Shown here: one piece after another, positions 39,085-57,600 of the stretch
How positions within the stretch are numbered: the stretch's first letter is position 1
Layout of the letters: each line of letters opens with the position of its first letter
Assembly (NCBI GenBank): GCA_034190875.2
Contig: CM067354.1
Coordinates: 45,447,745 to 45,511,744, forward strand
Direction of reading: 5' to 3'
Length of the DNA: 64,000 nucleotides
Origin: Urechis unicinctus
Taxonomy: Eukaryota > Annelida > Polychaeta > Xenopneusta > Urechidae
Notes under the pieces: generated by a model
What the model was told of the DNA's origin: nothing
Database searches by the model: none
What the model saw: the letters and a program-made list of their open reading frames with translations, nothing else
Program-made: the position numbers and the translations under genes

Positions 39085-40767
39085 TGAAAAAAATCACTGA
39101 CACCCCTATTCTGATATGAATCCCTGTGTTCAGCACCGCAACTCACCCGCCAAATATATCCCGCTCAAACAGAACATACACAATCACAGAAAACAGGAAC
39201 TCGATACGCTGCTGTTTGTTGTACACCAGAAGTAAAAGTTGAAACACAACAGAATAAGATATGATTCTAGAAACAATGAAGACAACACTCACATCAGTCG
39301 GACATAGTTTGTTGTTCCCCTAGATAATCACGGCGGAAGTGAATCTATTTCAGATTACTCCGCTGATTATACTATATTTCACCTCGGCAAGGAAAGAAGG
39401 AAGAAGCGGCTACACAATGTAAAATAGATTTTTCAGAAGAACCATCGATGTAATAGTTCATTGAATGTAGTATCTGTCGTGTTTTACGCCCGATATGCTT
39501 AATTTTATGTGATGGAAAAAGACACTTGCCAGGCGTGAAGCGGTTTGGGGTGTGGATTATTTCATATCTGGTTAACTTCCTGCGCGGCCCGACCGCTTAG
39601 CGTATATGTTAACATATGTTCACCCGACGCTCACTGTAGGCTCACAGGGACTGATTGATACGCAATCAATAGCGCAGCAGTTGGCTCAGGGTTCAACAAT
39701 CTATAGGATGCTAATACACTGTACTTAGCACTGTCATTTGTACACACATTGAAAAATCCATTTAGTTATTCATAGGCCGTCGGCATTGATGAATGCGGAC
39801 GTCCTACTGACAACCTTTTTGATTAATTGTTCAACAAATATTTTTAATTACAATAAGAAGATGGAACATAAGAAATTACATTAAGAAAACAAAACATTTG
39901 AATATATTTTCTTCTTCAGTGATGTGATAACGAACCAGTGTACTTCATGTTAAGTGAATGTGTTCACCGTATGTTGTACCCTTGTTGTACTGCTTAATTA
40001 ATTGTATCCATGCAAAGGGTAATTGAAAATTATATAAAAAAATAGAAGTGAAATAAATATCATTTGAAATGGATGAATATATAGTCGTTTTTCCTCAACC
40101 ACAAGGGATGAACAAATTACACTCAGCATATGCATATTACAATTACTATGTGGGTCCGTACGTATAATTTAAAGGCCAATTGTTTCATCCTCGTATGACA
40201 CACAAGTTTTGGCGTGCTGTTCAATCTTACACTTGAAGATGACTACTGTGATGGCATATAAAGCTGTCTATCTTGTTTCGAATACTGGGGGTAATGTCAC
40301 TGTTTATCATAATTTTGTAAAATAGAAATGCTCCTTGTACTCCAATATTTTGACTCTATAAACTACAGATATCTTTATCTGCGACAATATTGTTCAAAAT
40401 ATTGCAAATGAAAATCATAATTAGACTTTATGATATCGTGACCATTGCCAACTTTACCACAATCCTGATTTCACTTGCAGATGGATCTAGAATTTATGTT
40501 CGTCTGCGTACATCAGACGATTGATCCTTACATAACCTATCCTAGAGTGTGCATATACATTATTCAATCTGTGATTAGATATAGAGAGGATTTGCCAGCA
40601 TGTTTAACTACCATTGCTCGCGTAAAAACGTTCCGTATTATTTATATGCTTTGCTGATAGTTACGGAATACATGAATTTACACAATACATATACTTATGT
40701 GTACATTTCATTGATACCTATTAATGCAAGATTTTGTTCTAAACACGACCAAATTTAAAGCTTCATG
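39085..40767. other. Intergenic, no gene seen
   Basis: AT-rich, no convincing frame. Confidence 0.5.
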
Positions 40768-40775
40768 GGCAGCAA

Positions 40776-41844
40776 TTAGTCAAGGTCCCCTAGCCCCAAG
40801 GTCTGGGCTAACAAGATCTCTTAAACTGGACTGGCATCCCAGATTTGGGTTGCTCCAATCAGAAGCCATGTCACTAGGGTACTTTTGAGTCATTGTCTCT
40901 CATTTGTCAGTGTCACATTTCCCTAACATTCGGCACCATATTTGTTTTGGTACGCTCCGTTTTACACCTCTTTTCACCAGAACTGAACTATATTCTCTTG
41001 CTTGACATGGAAATGACTCCAACGGAAGCCCTCGATTACGCACAACAGTCACATGGCGTGATAGTGAAAGACTTGTGTGCTCACCAACAGGTTGCCTGCT
41101 ATTAGTCGCCTCTTACGACATGCAGGAGGATACAGTGGGCATATTCTACCCCCAGACCCACAGGGGGAGACTGTTTTGTGAATGTGCCTGTTTGGGCGGG
41201 AAAACATTTTGTTATACGTTGTTAGCTGCTGCTCTCGATGCAATGCTTGGAATGCGTCAGGGTTTGACACCAATGGTTGTCCACTTGCCCGGGACAAGTG
41301 ATTTGTCATGTCGGACAAGTGACTAGACAAGTCAACTTGCCCAACCAAACAAGTTATTTTTATGAGCCGGGCATACATTCTATAACACCCCGATTTGTTG
41401 TTTCGTGTTGAGCAGCACCCTTAATCACACAGTCGGCGAGAGAAGCAGACACACAACTGGTCTCTTTAACTGACTGTATTACGTAAACATACTATCATGC
41501 AGCTAAGCGATTAAAGCGCTTGTTGTGGTGCCAATTTGAACTTGTGGGACACCCCCTAATTCCAGAAGACATTCAGTGTGTTCTCATTGGACCCAGACCG
41601 CAACAATGTACATGACGTCACATAAAACCAAGTGTGCTTATCTCAAATCAGTTTCATGCGCCAGACAAGGCAACTAAGGTCAATCCGGTCACAACCTTTG
41701 CGTTGGTTGGTCAAGCGAGGGCGTCACCAAGATTAACGAACGTGTCTAAGTAATGATTAAAAGGAAACAATTTTAGACCTTGTCTTGTCGTAGACTCAGA
41801 GGTGAGAAGCGTTATGGAACCCCTGGAGTCTGGGACACAGACTA
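40776..41844 (+). mobile_element. hAT-like non-autonomous element, 1069 bp, with 8-bp target duplication
   Basis: Exact 8-base direct repeats GGCAGCAA lie at 40768-40775 and 41845-41852. The ends are TTAGTCAAGGTCCCCTAG and, inverted, TAGTCTGTGTCCCAGACT, so TAGTC...GTCCC is shared. An 8-bp duplication is the mark of hAT-type transposition. A SINE core (41088-41170) and a GGACAAGT-type repeat (41275-41345) are nested in it. No transposase is visible. A 118-bp relative lies at 58293-58410. Confidence 0.75.
41080..41172 (+). mobile_element. SINE central domain, nested in the hAT-like element
   Basis: AACAGGTTGCCTGCTATTAG, TCGCCTCTTACGACATGCAG, GATACAGTGGGCATATTCTA and CCCCCAGACCCACAGGGGG: same core as 26580-26630 plus the usual 3' part of this SINE type. 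Confidence 0.55.
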
Positions 41845-41852
41845 GGCAGCAA

Positions 41853-42447
41853 CCCTGGGGCAGCAATAAACACAAATGTGTTGGCATTTGTAAGAATCAT
41901 CCACTTTGAGCCAAATTGTACATTGAATATACTCCTATCATAAAAAAGTAACAAAAATAGGAATGGCAAACTTTACCCATTATGTACATATGTTACATTG
42001 GTATGAGGTTGGGGAGTTTTGTATGGTAAATTATCTATTACAGGTACTCATTCGATTTGTTAGTTATTTTTAGAAAAAAACACAGTTCTGCAAATAAACA
42101 GCAGTCCAATGTTATCTGATATTGTCACTGTTACTGAGAAGCACACCCTGACAAACTTGCAAGCTCTAACAATCACACATAAATCATAAATATATTGTCG
42201 TTTGAATCGGTACATATAAACTATAAAACACAAATAAATACGACAAGTGAATAATTTTATAATATACGTAAGAATACGTAATAATTATGAAAAGACGCTT
42301 CTGCTCGGAAAAGGACCACGTTCGATCTGTTATGTCCTATATCAAATAGTGCCAGGGGCGAGATGCTGTAAACGTGGAAGGAAATTATGGCGGGTAATAT
42401 GTCTTAGTATCAAAGTAATCTTGCCATCACTTCCGCTATATTTCATC
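41853..42447. other. Upstream region of LONP1
   Basis: AT-rich, no TATA box that I would single out. The open frame runs upstream of the LONP1 start to 42247, but that part has no transit-peptide character. Confidence 0.4.
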
Positions 42448-49188
<6,741 letters not shown>

Positions 49189-49505
49189 GTAGCCATCACA
49201 ACAGGAATCCTCAGCCATTATATTTAGTTAAAAACATGATGAAAATATTAGATGCATCAGTTATTTATCATAGATTTAGATAAACATAGGACAGAGGATT
49301 ATGTAATGATTATATCACTTGGTGATTACTACCATGGCAATAGACACCACTGAGATACTTCAATGAAACCCTGTCAAGTATATAAACCAGCTCAGTATTG
49401 ATCCTGTAGAAAGCTGTAGAATGGATGGCTATGGTATATTGAGTTGTGTTGCTGATGAAACTTGCAATATAGGAAAATCATGATTTTGTCCCTTTTATAT
49501 GTATC

Positions 49506-49511
49506 AATAAA
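49506..49511 (+). terminator. Poly(A) signal of LONP1
   Basis: AATAAA, 318 bases after the LONP1 stop; the first exact hexamer downstream of it on the sense strand. Confidence 0.55.
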
Positions 49512-49517
49512 ATTCAG

Positions 49518-50210
49518 TGGAGATACACGTATTGTATTTGGCGGAGAAACGTCTCACCATTGAACTATACCATGAAAGCACTGCAAATGCTAATAGTTTC
49601 CTTAAGGAATTACTGATGCTTTGTAGCATTACATAATTTGACAGCTTAGAAGCAAACTCTAAATGTCTGGCTGAGAATATCAAGATCCAGCTCTCAAATC
49701 TATTGCTAAAGACAATGTCTGATCGCATCATTTTCTTCTTGAAAGAGCATGTTCCACATCTTATGGAGGAAATATTCCCAGAAACACTTCACTGCAGTCC
49801 GACTTAACTGTTGTGGTAAGTCATATTGCGGCCCTATCCACTAATGAGCCAGTAGGCCGTGCTGGCTAATGAGGACGAGTATTTTCACATGACCATGCAC
49901 CCCACTTGTTACATGTGGTGCAGGAGCATTTGTCTAATATGAAGTTCCGTGGTGATGAACGGGCCATCCTAAAGTCACAGCAGCTGTTGGACCAGCGGCA
50001 TAACCAGATCGATCGGAATCCCAGGAATAATATCATGTACATTTATAGATCTAGCACAATGGCCTACAAAGGCGGTATTTACTATTCAACTAAGTGAAAA
50101 CAGCTTGTTTCAGTCGAGCTAGAGACATTACCCATTATCGACGTAATTTGTTAGATACGACGACTGATGATATTGTAGGCCAGTTGATGAGTAATATGGG
50201 TGGTCATATT
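49518..50210 (+). pseudogene. Unidentified coding-like remnant in three frames
   Basis: Three successive segments read like protein. Frame 2, 49518-49806, is open except for one stop near 49632 (parts: AEKRLTIELYHES, MSDRIIFFLKEHVPHLMEEI). Frame 1, 49906-50097, includes FRGDERAILKSQQLLDQRHN. Frame 3, 50094 to about 50220, includes DDIVGQLMSNMGGHIPAGTY. The amphipathic, low-complexity-free composition differs from the AT-rich surroundings and the segments follow each other in one direction, as in a decayed intronless gene or a retrocopy; alternatively some are exons, since GTGGTAAGT at about 49813 looks like a splice donor and GTGGTGCAG at 49915-49923 like an acceptor. I do not recognise the family. 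Confidence 0.35.
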
Positions 50211-50405
50211 CCTGCGGGCACGTACTACGTCTGCATAGACGTCATAGTCCTGCGGGCACGTACTACGTCTGCATAGCCGTCATAGTCCTGCGGGCACGTA
50301 CTACGTCTGCATAGACGTCATAGTCCTGCGGGCACGTACTACGTCTGCATAGACGTCATAGTCCTGCGGGCAATAAGTCTGCATAGTCGTCATAGTGGTA
50401 CTACG
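50206..50405. repeat. 38-bp minisatellite
   Basis: About five units of TGCGGGCACGTACTACGTCT plus GCATAGACGTCATAGTCC, the last ones partial. It cuts into the 3' end of the preceding coding-like remnant. Confidence 0.95.
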
Positions 50406-50924
50406 TCTGATAGACTTTCCTGCAGCGTCTTTCCTGATGTTAGTCTTAGCCGGTAGACGAGCTTTCAGTAAGACAGACAGAATAATCAGTAACCGTACAG
50501 CACGGCTCCATACGCTAGTTTCGTGTGTGAAGTTCTTTCACTGCTAGTAACTAAGACTCACTCAGTCATGTACGGTTTAACTGCAAGTTGCTTTATTCTA
50601 CCAGTACCCGATGAATCGAAAACAGAGGCATTTGTTGCAGGAGTTTCGTGACACGTTTTTAACTCACTATTGATTTAACACTACATATGCGCGTTGTGAT
50701 GTTGCCACAGTACGCACCGCGCTACGATGACGGAGCGCGCGAGCCAACACATTGTGTTTTGGCGGACTGTTGTACAACCATTATGTCAATCTGCGAGTCT
50801 GATAGCACAACAGACACAAAATATATATAAAGGGCCAATATGACCTCAGCTGATAAATTCAACTGCTATGACCAACGATGGAATGAAGCCACGAATATCT
50901 TGCATTTACACGGGGTGGATTTGT

Positions 50925-51505
50925 AACCCCCGTGGGGGGGGGGGGGGGCACTTAGCCTTATCCCGGATTGGGGTGTGCCGCGGGACCTCGAAAACCTGTA
51001 CCCATCGTACAAGTTGAAAATGGCAAAACAAAAGCGTACCCCGTCGTACAAGGTATTGTGCAAATGTATAACCCGTCGTACGTCGTAGGCAGGATAAGTG
51101 TCAGAAAATCACAAAATCTGATCAGGTGATTTCTGATTACATGCAGTAACAACTTCGCGCGCTTGCACGGTTGAGCGTGTGATTCTCGGCGCGTCACACA
51201 GGGACCATTCATTGCATTTGCATTGTCAACGATCGGTGGGAAATCCCGGGAGAAAATCTCGACTTACTGAGACAAAAATATATTTAAACCCGCTGTACAG
51301 ATGGGAAGAGCAAAACATACCACGGCGAGCCCCCCCAAAAACCTGTCGTTCAGATTGCAGCTGAAAAACATACCCCGTCGTATAAATGCGAGGCCCAACA
51401 AAAACCGTCGTACAAGTCAAGATGCCGAAAAAACATACCCCGTCGCGCGGCACATGTATACTATCTCTATACACTTAAGTGCCCCCCTCGGGTTTGTACC
51501 ATTTA
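50925..51505. mobile_element. Probable DNA transposon with G-rich inverted ends and internal GTCGTACAA repeats
   Basis: At the left, ACCCCCGTGGGGGG...GCACTTAG (50933-50955); at the right, the inverse form CTTAAGTGCCCCCCTCGGGT (51475-51494). Between them, at least six variants of ACCCCGTCGTACAA occur. The repeats give long but meaningless frames on both strands. Target duplication not identified and the ends not exact. Confidence 0.5.
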
Positions 51506-51654
51506 AAATTTTTAAAAACCTGTTATCATTAAACTTTAAAGAAATTGTAAAGGTACATAACATGTACTGATTGGAGTATAAATAATATTAATGCAATATA
51601 CTTTTACATAAGATTTTGTTACTTATATCAATGAAAACAACCATACCATGTGAA

Positions 51655-51732
51655 CTTCCATGTCTTATGGGACAAGTAGGTTTCACATTGGACAAGTACA
51701 AATTGCTGGAAGTTAGTGTCTACCCCTGATTG
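51655..51732. mobile_element. GGACAAGT-type repeat end
   Basis: GGGACAAGTAGG...GGACAAGTACAAATTGC then AGTTAGTGTCTACCCCTG, which matches the right end of the element at 31930-32317. Confidence 0.45.
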
Positions 51733-51739
51733 ATGGATA

Positions 51740-52215
51740 ATTTCTTCACATTATTGTGAACTCTTGTACAAAGTAAACTACACACACCCAATTTGACCAA
51801 AAGCCATACAAGCCAACGCCACAAAGTTAGCGTAAAGTGGAACCCTGGTGTACCAAATTAATGAGGGCATTCGACAAGGTGGTCATTGGGCAACCATCGA
51901 CACACACCACAGTAAACAAACAATCCTAACAAGCTGACGAAGCATCCCAACATCACAATGTTTCCACATATCTTCCCAACCAACAACATAGAGAGAAATA
52001 GGGAGAGCATTAATAAGATATGTTAAACAGGATCAAATCCCCATTATCGATATATCCCTTGGTTCTCCTAGCATTTACCATGGATCAGCCATCTCCTCTT
52101 ACAATGTTAATTCTACCGACAAGAAACAAAACATAAATATATTAAAACGTCAGCTGCATCCTTAGATCTTAATTTATCCTTCACTTTTGACTTATAGTGG
52201 GAGGCTGCCGCTGAT
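51740..52215. other. Intergenic, no gene seen
   Basis: No open frame or repeat that I could support. Confidence 0.5.
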
Positions 52216-52219
52216 ATTT

Positions 52220-53335
52220 AGAGGTGAACTCACGAACACCGGTTAATTGAGTGCAGGTTCCACCAAGTGACATATGACACTAGTTAAATACAGGTTCTAC
52301 CAAGTGACGTGTGACCCTGGTTAAATGCAGCTTCCATCAATGTGACACTGGTTAAAAACAGGTTCCATCAAGTGACATGTGACACTTGTTAAATGCAGGT
52401 TCCACCAAGCGAACTGTGACACTGGTTAAAAACAGGTTCCATCAAGTGACATGTGACACTTGTCAAATACAGGTTCCACCAAGCGAGCTGTGACACTGGT
52501 TAAATGTAGGTTCCATCAAGTGACATGTGACACTGGTTAAATGCAGGTTCCACCAATTGACCTGTGACACTTATTAAATGCAGGTTCCACCAAGTGACGT
52601 ATGACACTGGTTAAATGCAGCTTCCATCAATGTGACACTGGTTAAAAACAGGTTCCATCAAGTGACATGTGACACTTGTTAAATTCAGGTTCCACCAAGC
52701 GAACTGTGACACTGGTTAAAAGCAGGTTCCATCAAGTGACATGTGACTCTTGTCAAATACTGGTTCAGCCAAGCGAACTGTGACACTGGTTAAATGTAGG
52801 TTCCATCAAGTGACCCGTGACACTGGTTAAATGCAGGTTCCACCAATTGACCTGTGACACTTACTAAATGCAGGTTCCACCAAGTGACGTGTGACACTGG
52901 TTAAATGCAGGTTCCACCAAGTGACATATGACACTGGTTCATTGCAGGTTCCTACAAGTGACCTGTGACACTTGTTAAATGTAGGTTCCATCAAGTAACC
53001 TGTGCCACTTGTTAAATGTAGGTTCCATCAAGTGATCTGTGCCACTTGTTAAATGCAGGTTCCATCAAGCGACCTATGCCACTGTGAGCTTGATTAAATG
53101 CAGGTTCCACCAAGTAACACGTGACACTGGGTCAATGCAGGTTCCATCAAGTGACCTGTGCCACTTGTTAAATGTAGGTTCCATCAAGTGACCTGTGGCA
53201 CTGGTTTAACGCACGTTCCACCACCAAGTGACGTGTGACACTGGCTAAATGCAGGTTCCACCAAGTGACCTGTGACATTGGTTGAATGCAGGTCCGCCAA
53301 GTGACCCTTCCTTTAATGCACCCTCTGACACTGGT
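52220..53335. repeat. 37-bp minisatellite, about 30 copies
   Basis: Units of GGTTAAATGCAGGTTCCACC plus AAGTGACCTGTGACACT, with ordered subtypes (CAGCTTCCATCAATGTGACA at 52326-52346 and 52617-52637), so a block of eight or so units, about 290 bases, is itself duplicated. Confidence 0.95.
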
Positions 53336-53355
53336 AAGGTGTATGTTCTACTGAG

Positions 53356-53396
<41 letters not shown>
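53356..53396. repeat. Poly(C) tract of 41 bases
   Basis: Uninterrupted C from 53356 to 53396, followed by further C-rich sequence to 53409. The true length may differ since such tracts are hard to sequence. Confidence 0.9.
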
Positions 53397-53859
53397 ACAC
53401 ACCCCCCCCACGCTCCACTTGACATAGTCCTACAAGACGTCTGGGTATATATTTATATAAGCGTTCGACAGGAGCTACCCCTGACACTGCACAAGTTCCA
53501 CTAAACGTGCCCTCTATGGCTGGTTCCAAGCGCAACCTGGCATAGTAAAGTGAAGGTCCTCCTACACAGGTGAATTGCAGGTTAGACTAACAGAGCCCCC
53601 TGGACACTGGTTAAGTACAAGTTCCACTAAAAGTTCCACTTATTTGTAATTATGATATTTATACTCATCGGTAAATTTTTTTTATTTATTTACCCGATTG
53701 CATTTTAGACAATCAGGCTGATGAATTTAATAACAAGTGATGCTTTGCTGACTTATGTTTCCTAATTGGTATACTTGAATGATGATAATAACATATCATT
53801 ACTGTCATCCGCCTATTCGTACATACATTGCATGTTAAATATTGAGTTGAATTATCTAC

Positions 53860-54315
53860 AAACCATGAGAAGGAGCTACACATCACGAAAAAGAGCTACA
53901 CATCTCGGAAAAGAGGTGCACATCACGAGAAAGAACTACACATCACGGGAAAGAGCTAAACATCACGAGAAAGAACTACACATCACGGGACAGAGCTACA
54001 AATCACGAGAAAGAGCTACACATCACGAGAAAGAACTACACATCTCGGAAAAGAGGTACACATCACGAGAAAGAACTATACATCACGAGAAAGAACTAAA
54101 CATCATGGGAAAGAGCTCCACATCACGAAAAAAACTACACCTCACGGGAAAGAACTACACATCACGGGAAGGAGTTACACATCACGGGAAAGAGCTACTC
54201 ATCACGAGAAAAAACTACACATCACGGGAAAGAACTACACATCACGGGAAGGAGCTATACAGATCACGAGAAAGAACTACACATCACGGGTAAGAACTAC
54301 ACACCAAGGGGAAGG
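53860..54315. repeat. 20-bp minisatellite, about 22 copies
   Basis: Units of CACGAGAAAGAACTACACAT with variants (GGGAAAGAGCTA, TCGGAAAAGAGG). Open on the plus strand by its period; not a gene. It lies downstream of the receptor gene stop (minus strand). Confidence 0.95.
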
Positions 54316-54645
54316 AGGTACATATCAGCTACAGGGAACGGACAACGAATGCACACCATTGGCGAGGTAAATACATGGTCATGCATGAGAAAATGAATAC
54401 ACCTAAACTACACACAAGACGCGCGAGGCGCTGGTATGCACTTAATGGGCGTGTGATACAGCGGAGACACAACACTAGGGACTAAGTCGTTTCATTTTGC
54501 ATGAAATGTTTTTCTTCTGCCAAGAACATTTTTACTTCAAAAGGATAAAATACCACGGGCTTGTTGTTTTACAGCCAGACATAGAATGCACATTGATGTA
54601 ATTAGTGGATGTTTGTTGTAACACACATAGGGCCGTGGGTGGGCA

Positions 54646-57600
54646 TTATTCGAGGTGAGGCTTGCTCATGGGTTTTAGGACGAGGATAGCGAGGGAAGAG
54701 GCGACAGCTCCAATGAGATAAAGCCAGAAGAGCAGTTTATCCATGACATGGGCCACCAGTCTCCACTCATTGACCACGTCCGTGAAACCATCCTCTTTGT
54801 CCTGACGTAACAACCACGCCTCTATCTGCTCCAAGATGCTTTCCTCTGTGACGTCACGATTTACAAGGGATGATTCGTCGACCTCCCCCAACAACCTCCC
54901 GGAACAGACCTTATGCTCCACGTCACCAGGAGACTCAAGTGACTCCCGGTGGGTATCATCCGCGATGGAGTCTAGTTCTGTCCGCGTGTATCCATGGTAA
55001 CGTGTGCTAGTGCGCACGCATAATATGCGGCCGATGCCGTTGATGACAATGAGGCGTAGCCAGCGGGGAACAGGGGTCTGGTTAGGACCGGCATGGTGAA
55101 GCTGCAGGATGAAGACAGTCAGCACAATGGAGATGGACGTCATCGACATGGTGATCATCAGGAAAATACCTACACGTAGACGACGAGCTCATCATCATCA
55201 TCATCATCATCACAGTCATGCTTATCATAATCATGATTATCAATTTTTTGTAACCATTATTATTACTTTCACTACCATTACGATTTACCATTCATCATCA
55301 TCATCATCATCATCATCATCGTGTTCGTATTAATCAATTCAGCTCTCACTGTATCGAACCCTTATAGAACATAACGACCACCGTCTTAGTCATCATTATC
55401 ATCATCATCATCAATATCATCGCTATCAAATTCAACTTTAGTATAGCAAACACGTTATCATCGTCATCACTATCATCGTCATCATAACTATCACTATCAT
55501 CGTCATCATCACTATCATTGTTATCATCGTCATCATCACTATCATCGTCATCATCACTATCATCGATATTATGACTGTCATCGTCATTATCACTATCATC
55601 ATCACTATCATCGGCATCATCATTGTCACTATCATCGTCATAATCGGTATCAACATCATCATAATCATCGTAACTATCATCGTCAAATCATCACCTATAA
55701 TTGGCACGAACTCAGATGTGGCCGGCATGCTCTCGGCGACCACCAGCATGAAGACAGTGTAAGCAAGAAGTACTGTTATTCCTAGTGTGATTTTCTCGCC
55801 GGAGTCTGGTGGCAGCCAGAAACACAGTAAGCTGAGCACGGTCAGCCAAAGACATGGGAAGATGATGTTGATCAGATAGTACAGCGTGCGCCTACGCATA
55901 AGTACCTTGAACGTCACATCCGGGAATGGCTCATCACAGCATAAATAATACACTTCGTTGCGAACAATACTGATCCCCAACAACTCCCACTCCCCGCTAA
56001 ATACGTAGTTGGAGAGGTCCACAGAGCTGGATCTATTCGTGAGGTCCACTTGAAAGCCGTCGTAGGTCCAGGAGCCAAATTTGAGGGTGCATATTTGATC
56101 GTCGAAAGGGAAAAATGTGATGTCGATCTTGCAAGAAGATCGTAGTTTGGCGGGAGGTGCCCAGAAGACGTTTCCGGTGTGTCTGACCATGGCTCGGCTT
56201 TGCATGTAACCGTCAGTGAAGTCATCAGCACTGGACACAATCATCAGATCACCGATAGGTATGATATCATGGAATGCAGATTCAAGAGGACGATTTACTG
56301 AGGAGTTTGAGTCGTTATAGGTTTTATTTTGTACCTACCCCGTTCAGTATACCCTGTCGTAGCTCCACATTGAAAGCCAGTATTGTAAGTCCGTATTGTA
56401 ATCTCACATTGTAATACCTTTATGTAATCCCTCATTCAAATACAATATTGTAGCCCCTTAAACTTACATACTGTAATCCAATAATAGATAACAATATTGT
56501 AACCACTTATTCAATTACAATATTGTAACCCTCTTATTCATCTTCCCCATTGTAATCACGTATTCAAATAGCATTTTGCAACCGCATAATTAAATAACCC
56601 ATTGTGACCCCGTATTTGATTAACATACAATATACCCATAACATTATAACCAGTATTGTTAAACTTTCCGATTTTTAGTTTGCAATTTGGGGCTCCTACG
56701 TGAATTGAAGAGGTAAATAAAAAGCGAAATCTTTTTCTTTTCAGTTTCTATGTGCAAATGCATTCAATATTAAAATAATGCCAACATACAGGTGTATTTG
56801 TTAACTGAAAAATAAAATCAGTGCAAGTTAATTTTTGGGTGTGGCGATGCAAATGTTAACTATATATTGGGGAGCGGGAAGGAAAACATTTTTTACACCT
56901 TTCTGGAGTAGGGACGGGGATATATAATGAACGTTCCCTATAGTATCCCCGATTGATGACCGCTTATTGACCCTCTGTATTCGGTGCTACACGAGTATGG
57001 AAGGTCATGTATGAGTTCTTACCTATTATAGAGGACGACGTCTGGAAGCCATATTCGTTCACAGGGCATACGGAGGACCGCCAATCCGTTGTAATCCCGC
57101 GGATTCCAAGTCAGTCGCTCGTCATCCCATTCCTGTCGTGCACAAATAACATCATATATTATATGTGGACAAAACATCATTCCATCCCCGTCCTACAATA
57201 AAAATATTATATTTGTCTGCTGGCAAAACATCATCCCATTCTTTTCATACACCCAAAACAGTGTACCTTGTCTGTTAGAAAAACCTCATCCCATTCCTGT
57301 TATACACATTAAACATTTGACATTGATTATGGGGTAGAATATCATCCCAATCCCATCAAACATTCTATTCAGTCATGGCCATTTTATAATGCCAATATAG
57401 GAAAGGACAGAGCGTTGAACCTGAGGTAACTGTATATTTGCCTTTGTGAGGGTTGGGTTTGATGCCTTTTACCATAGGATTCAATCGGTTTAGTCGAGAG
57501 TGGTCTTGATTAGCAGATGCCTCACCTGTTCCAGCCATACGTTGCTCGTCAATACTTGATTGACTTCATCCTGTAGACAGGTGAGTAAACACAAAGTCAG

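Noticed and set aside
53245..53535. Gly-rich minus-strand frame
   Set aside because: Antisense of the poly(C) tract.
55438..55694. Met/Val/Thr-rich C-terminal extension of the receptor
   Set aside because: Intron read-through into the TCATCG microsatellite; splicing to 55169 restores TM3 and TM4.
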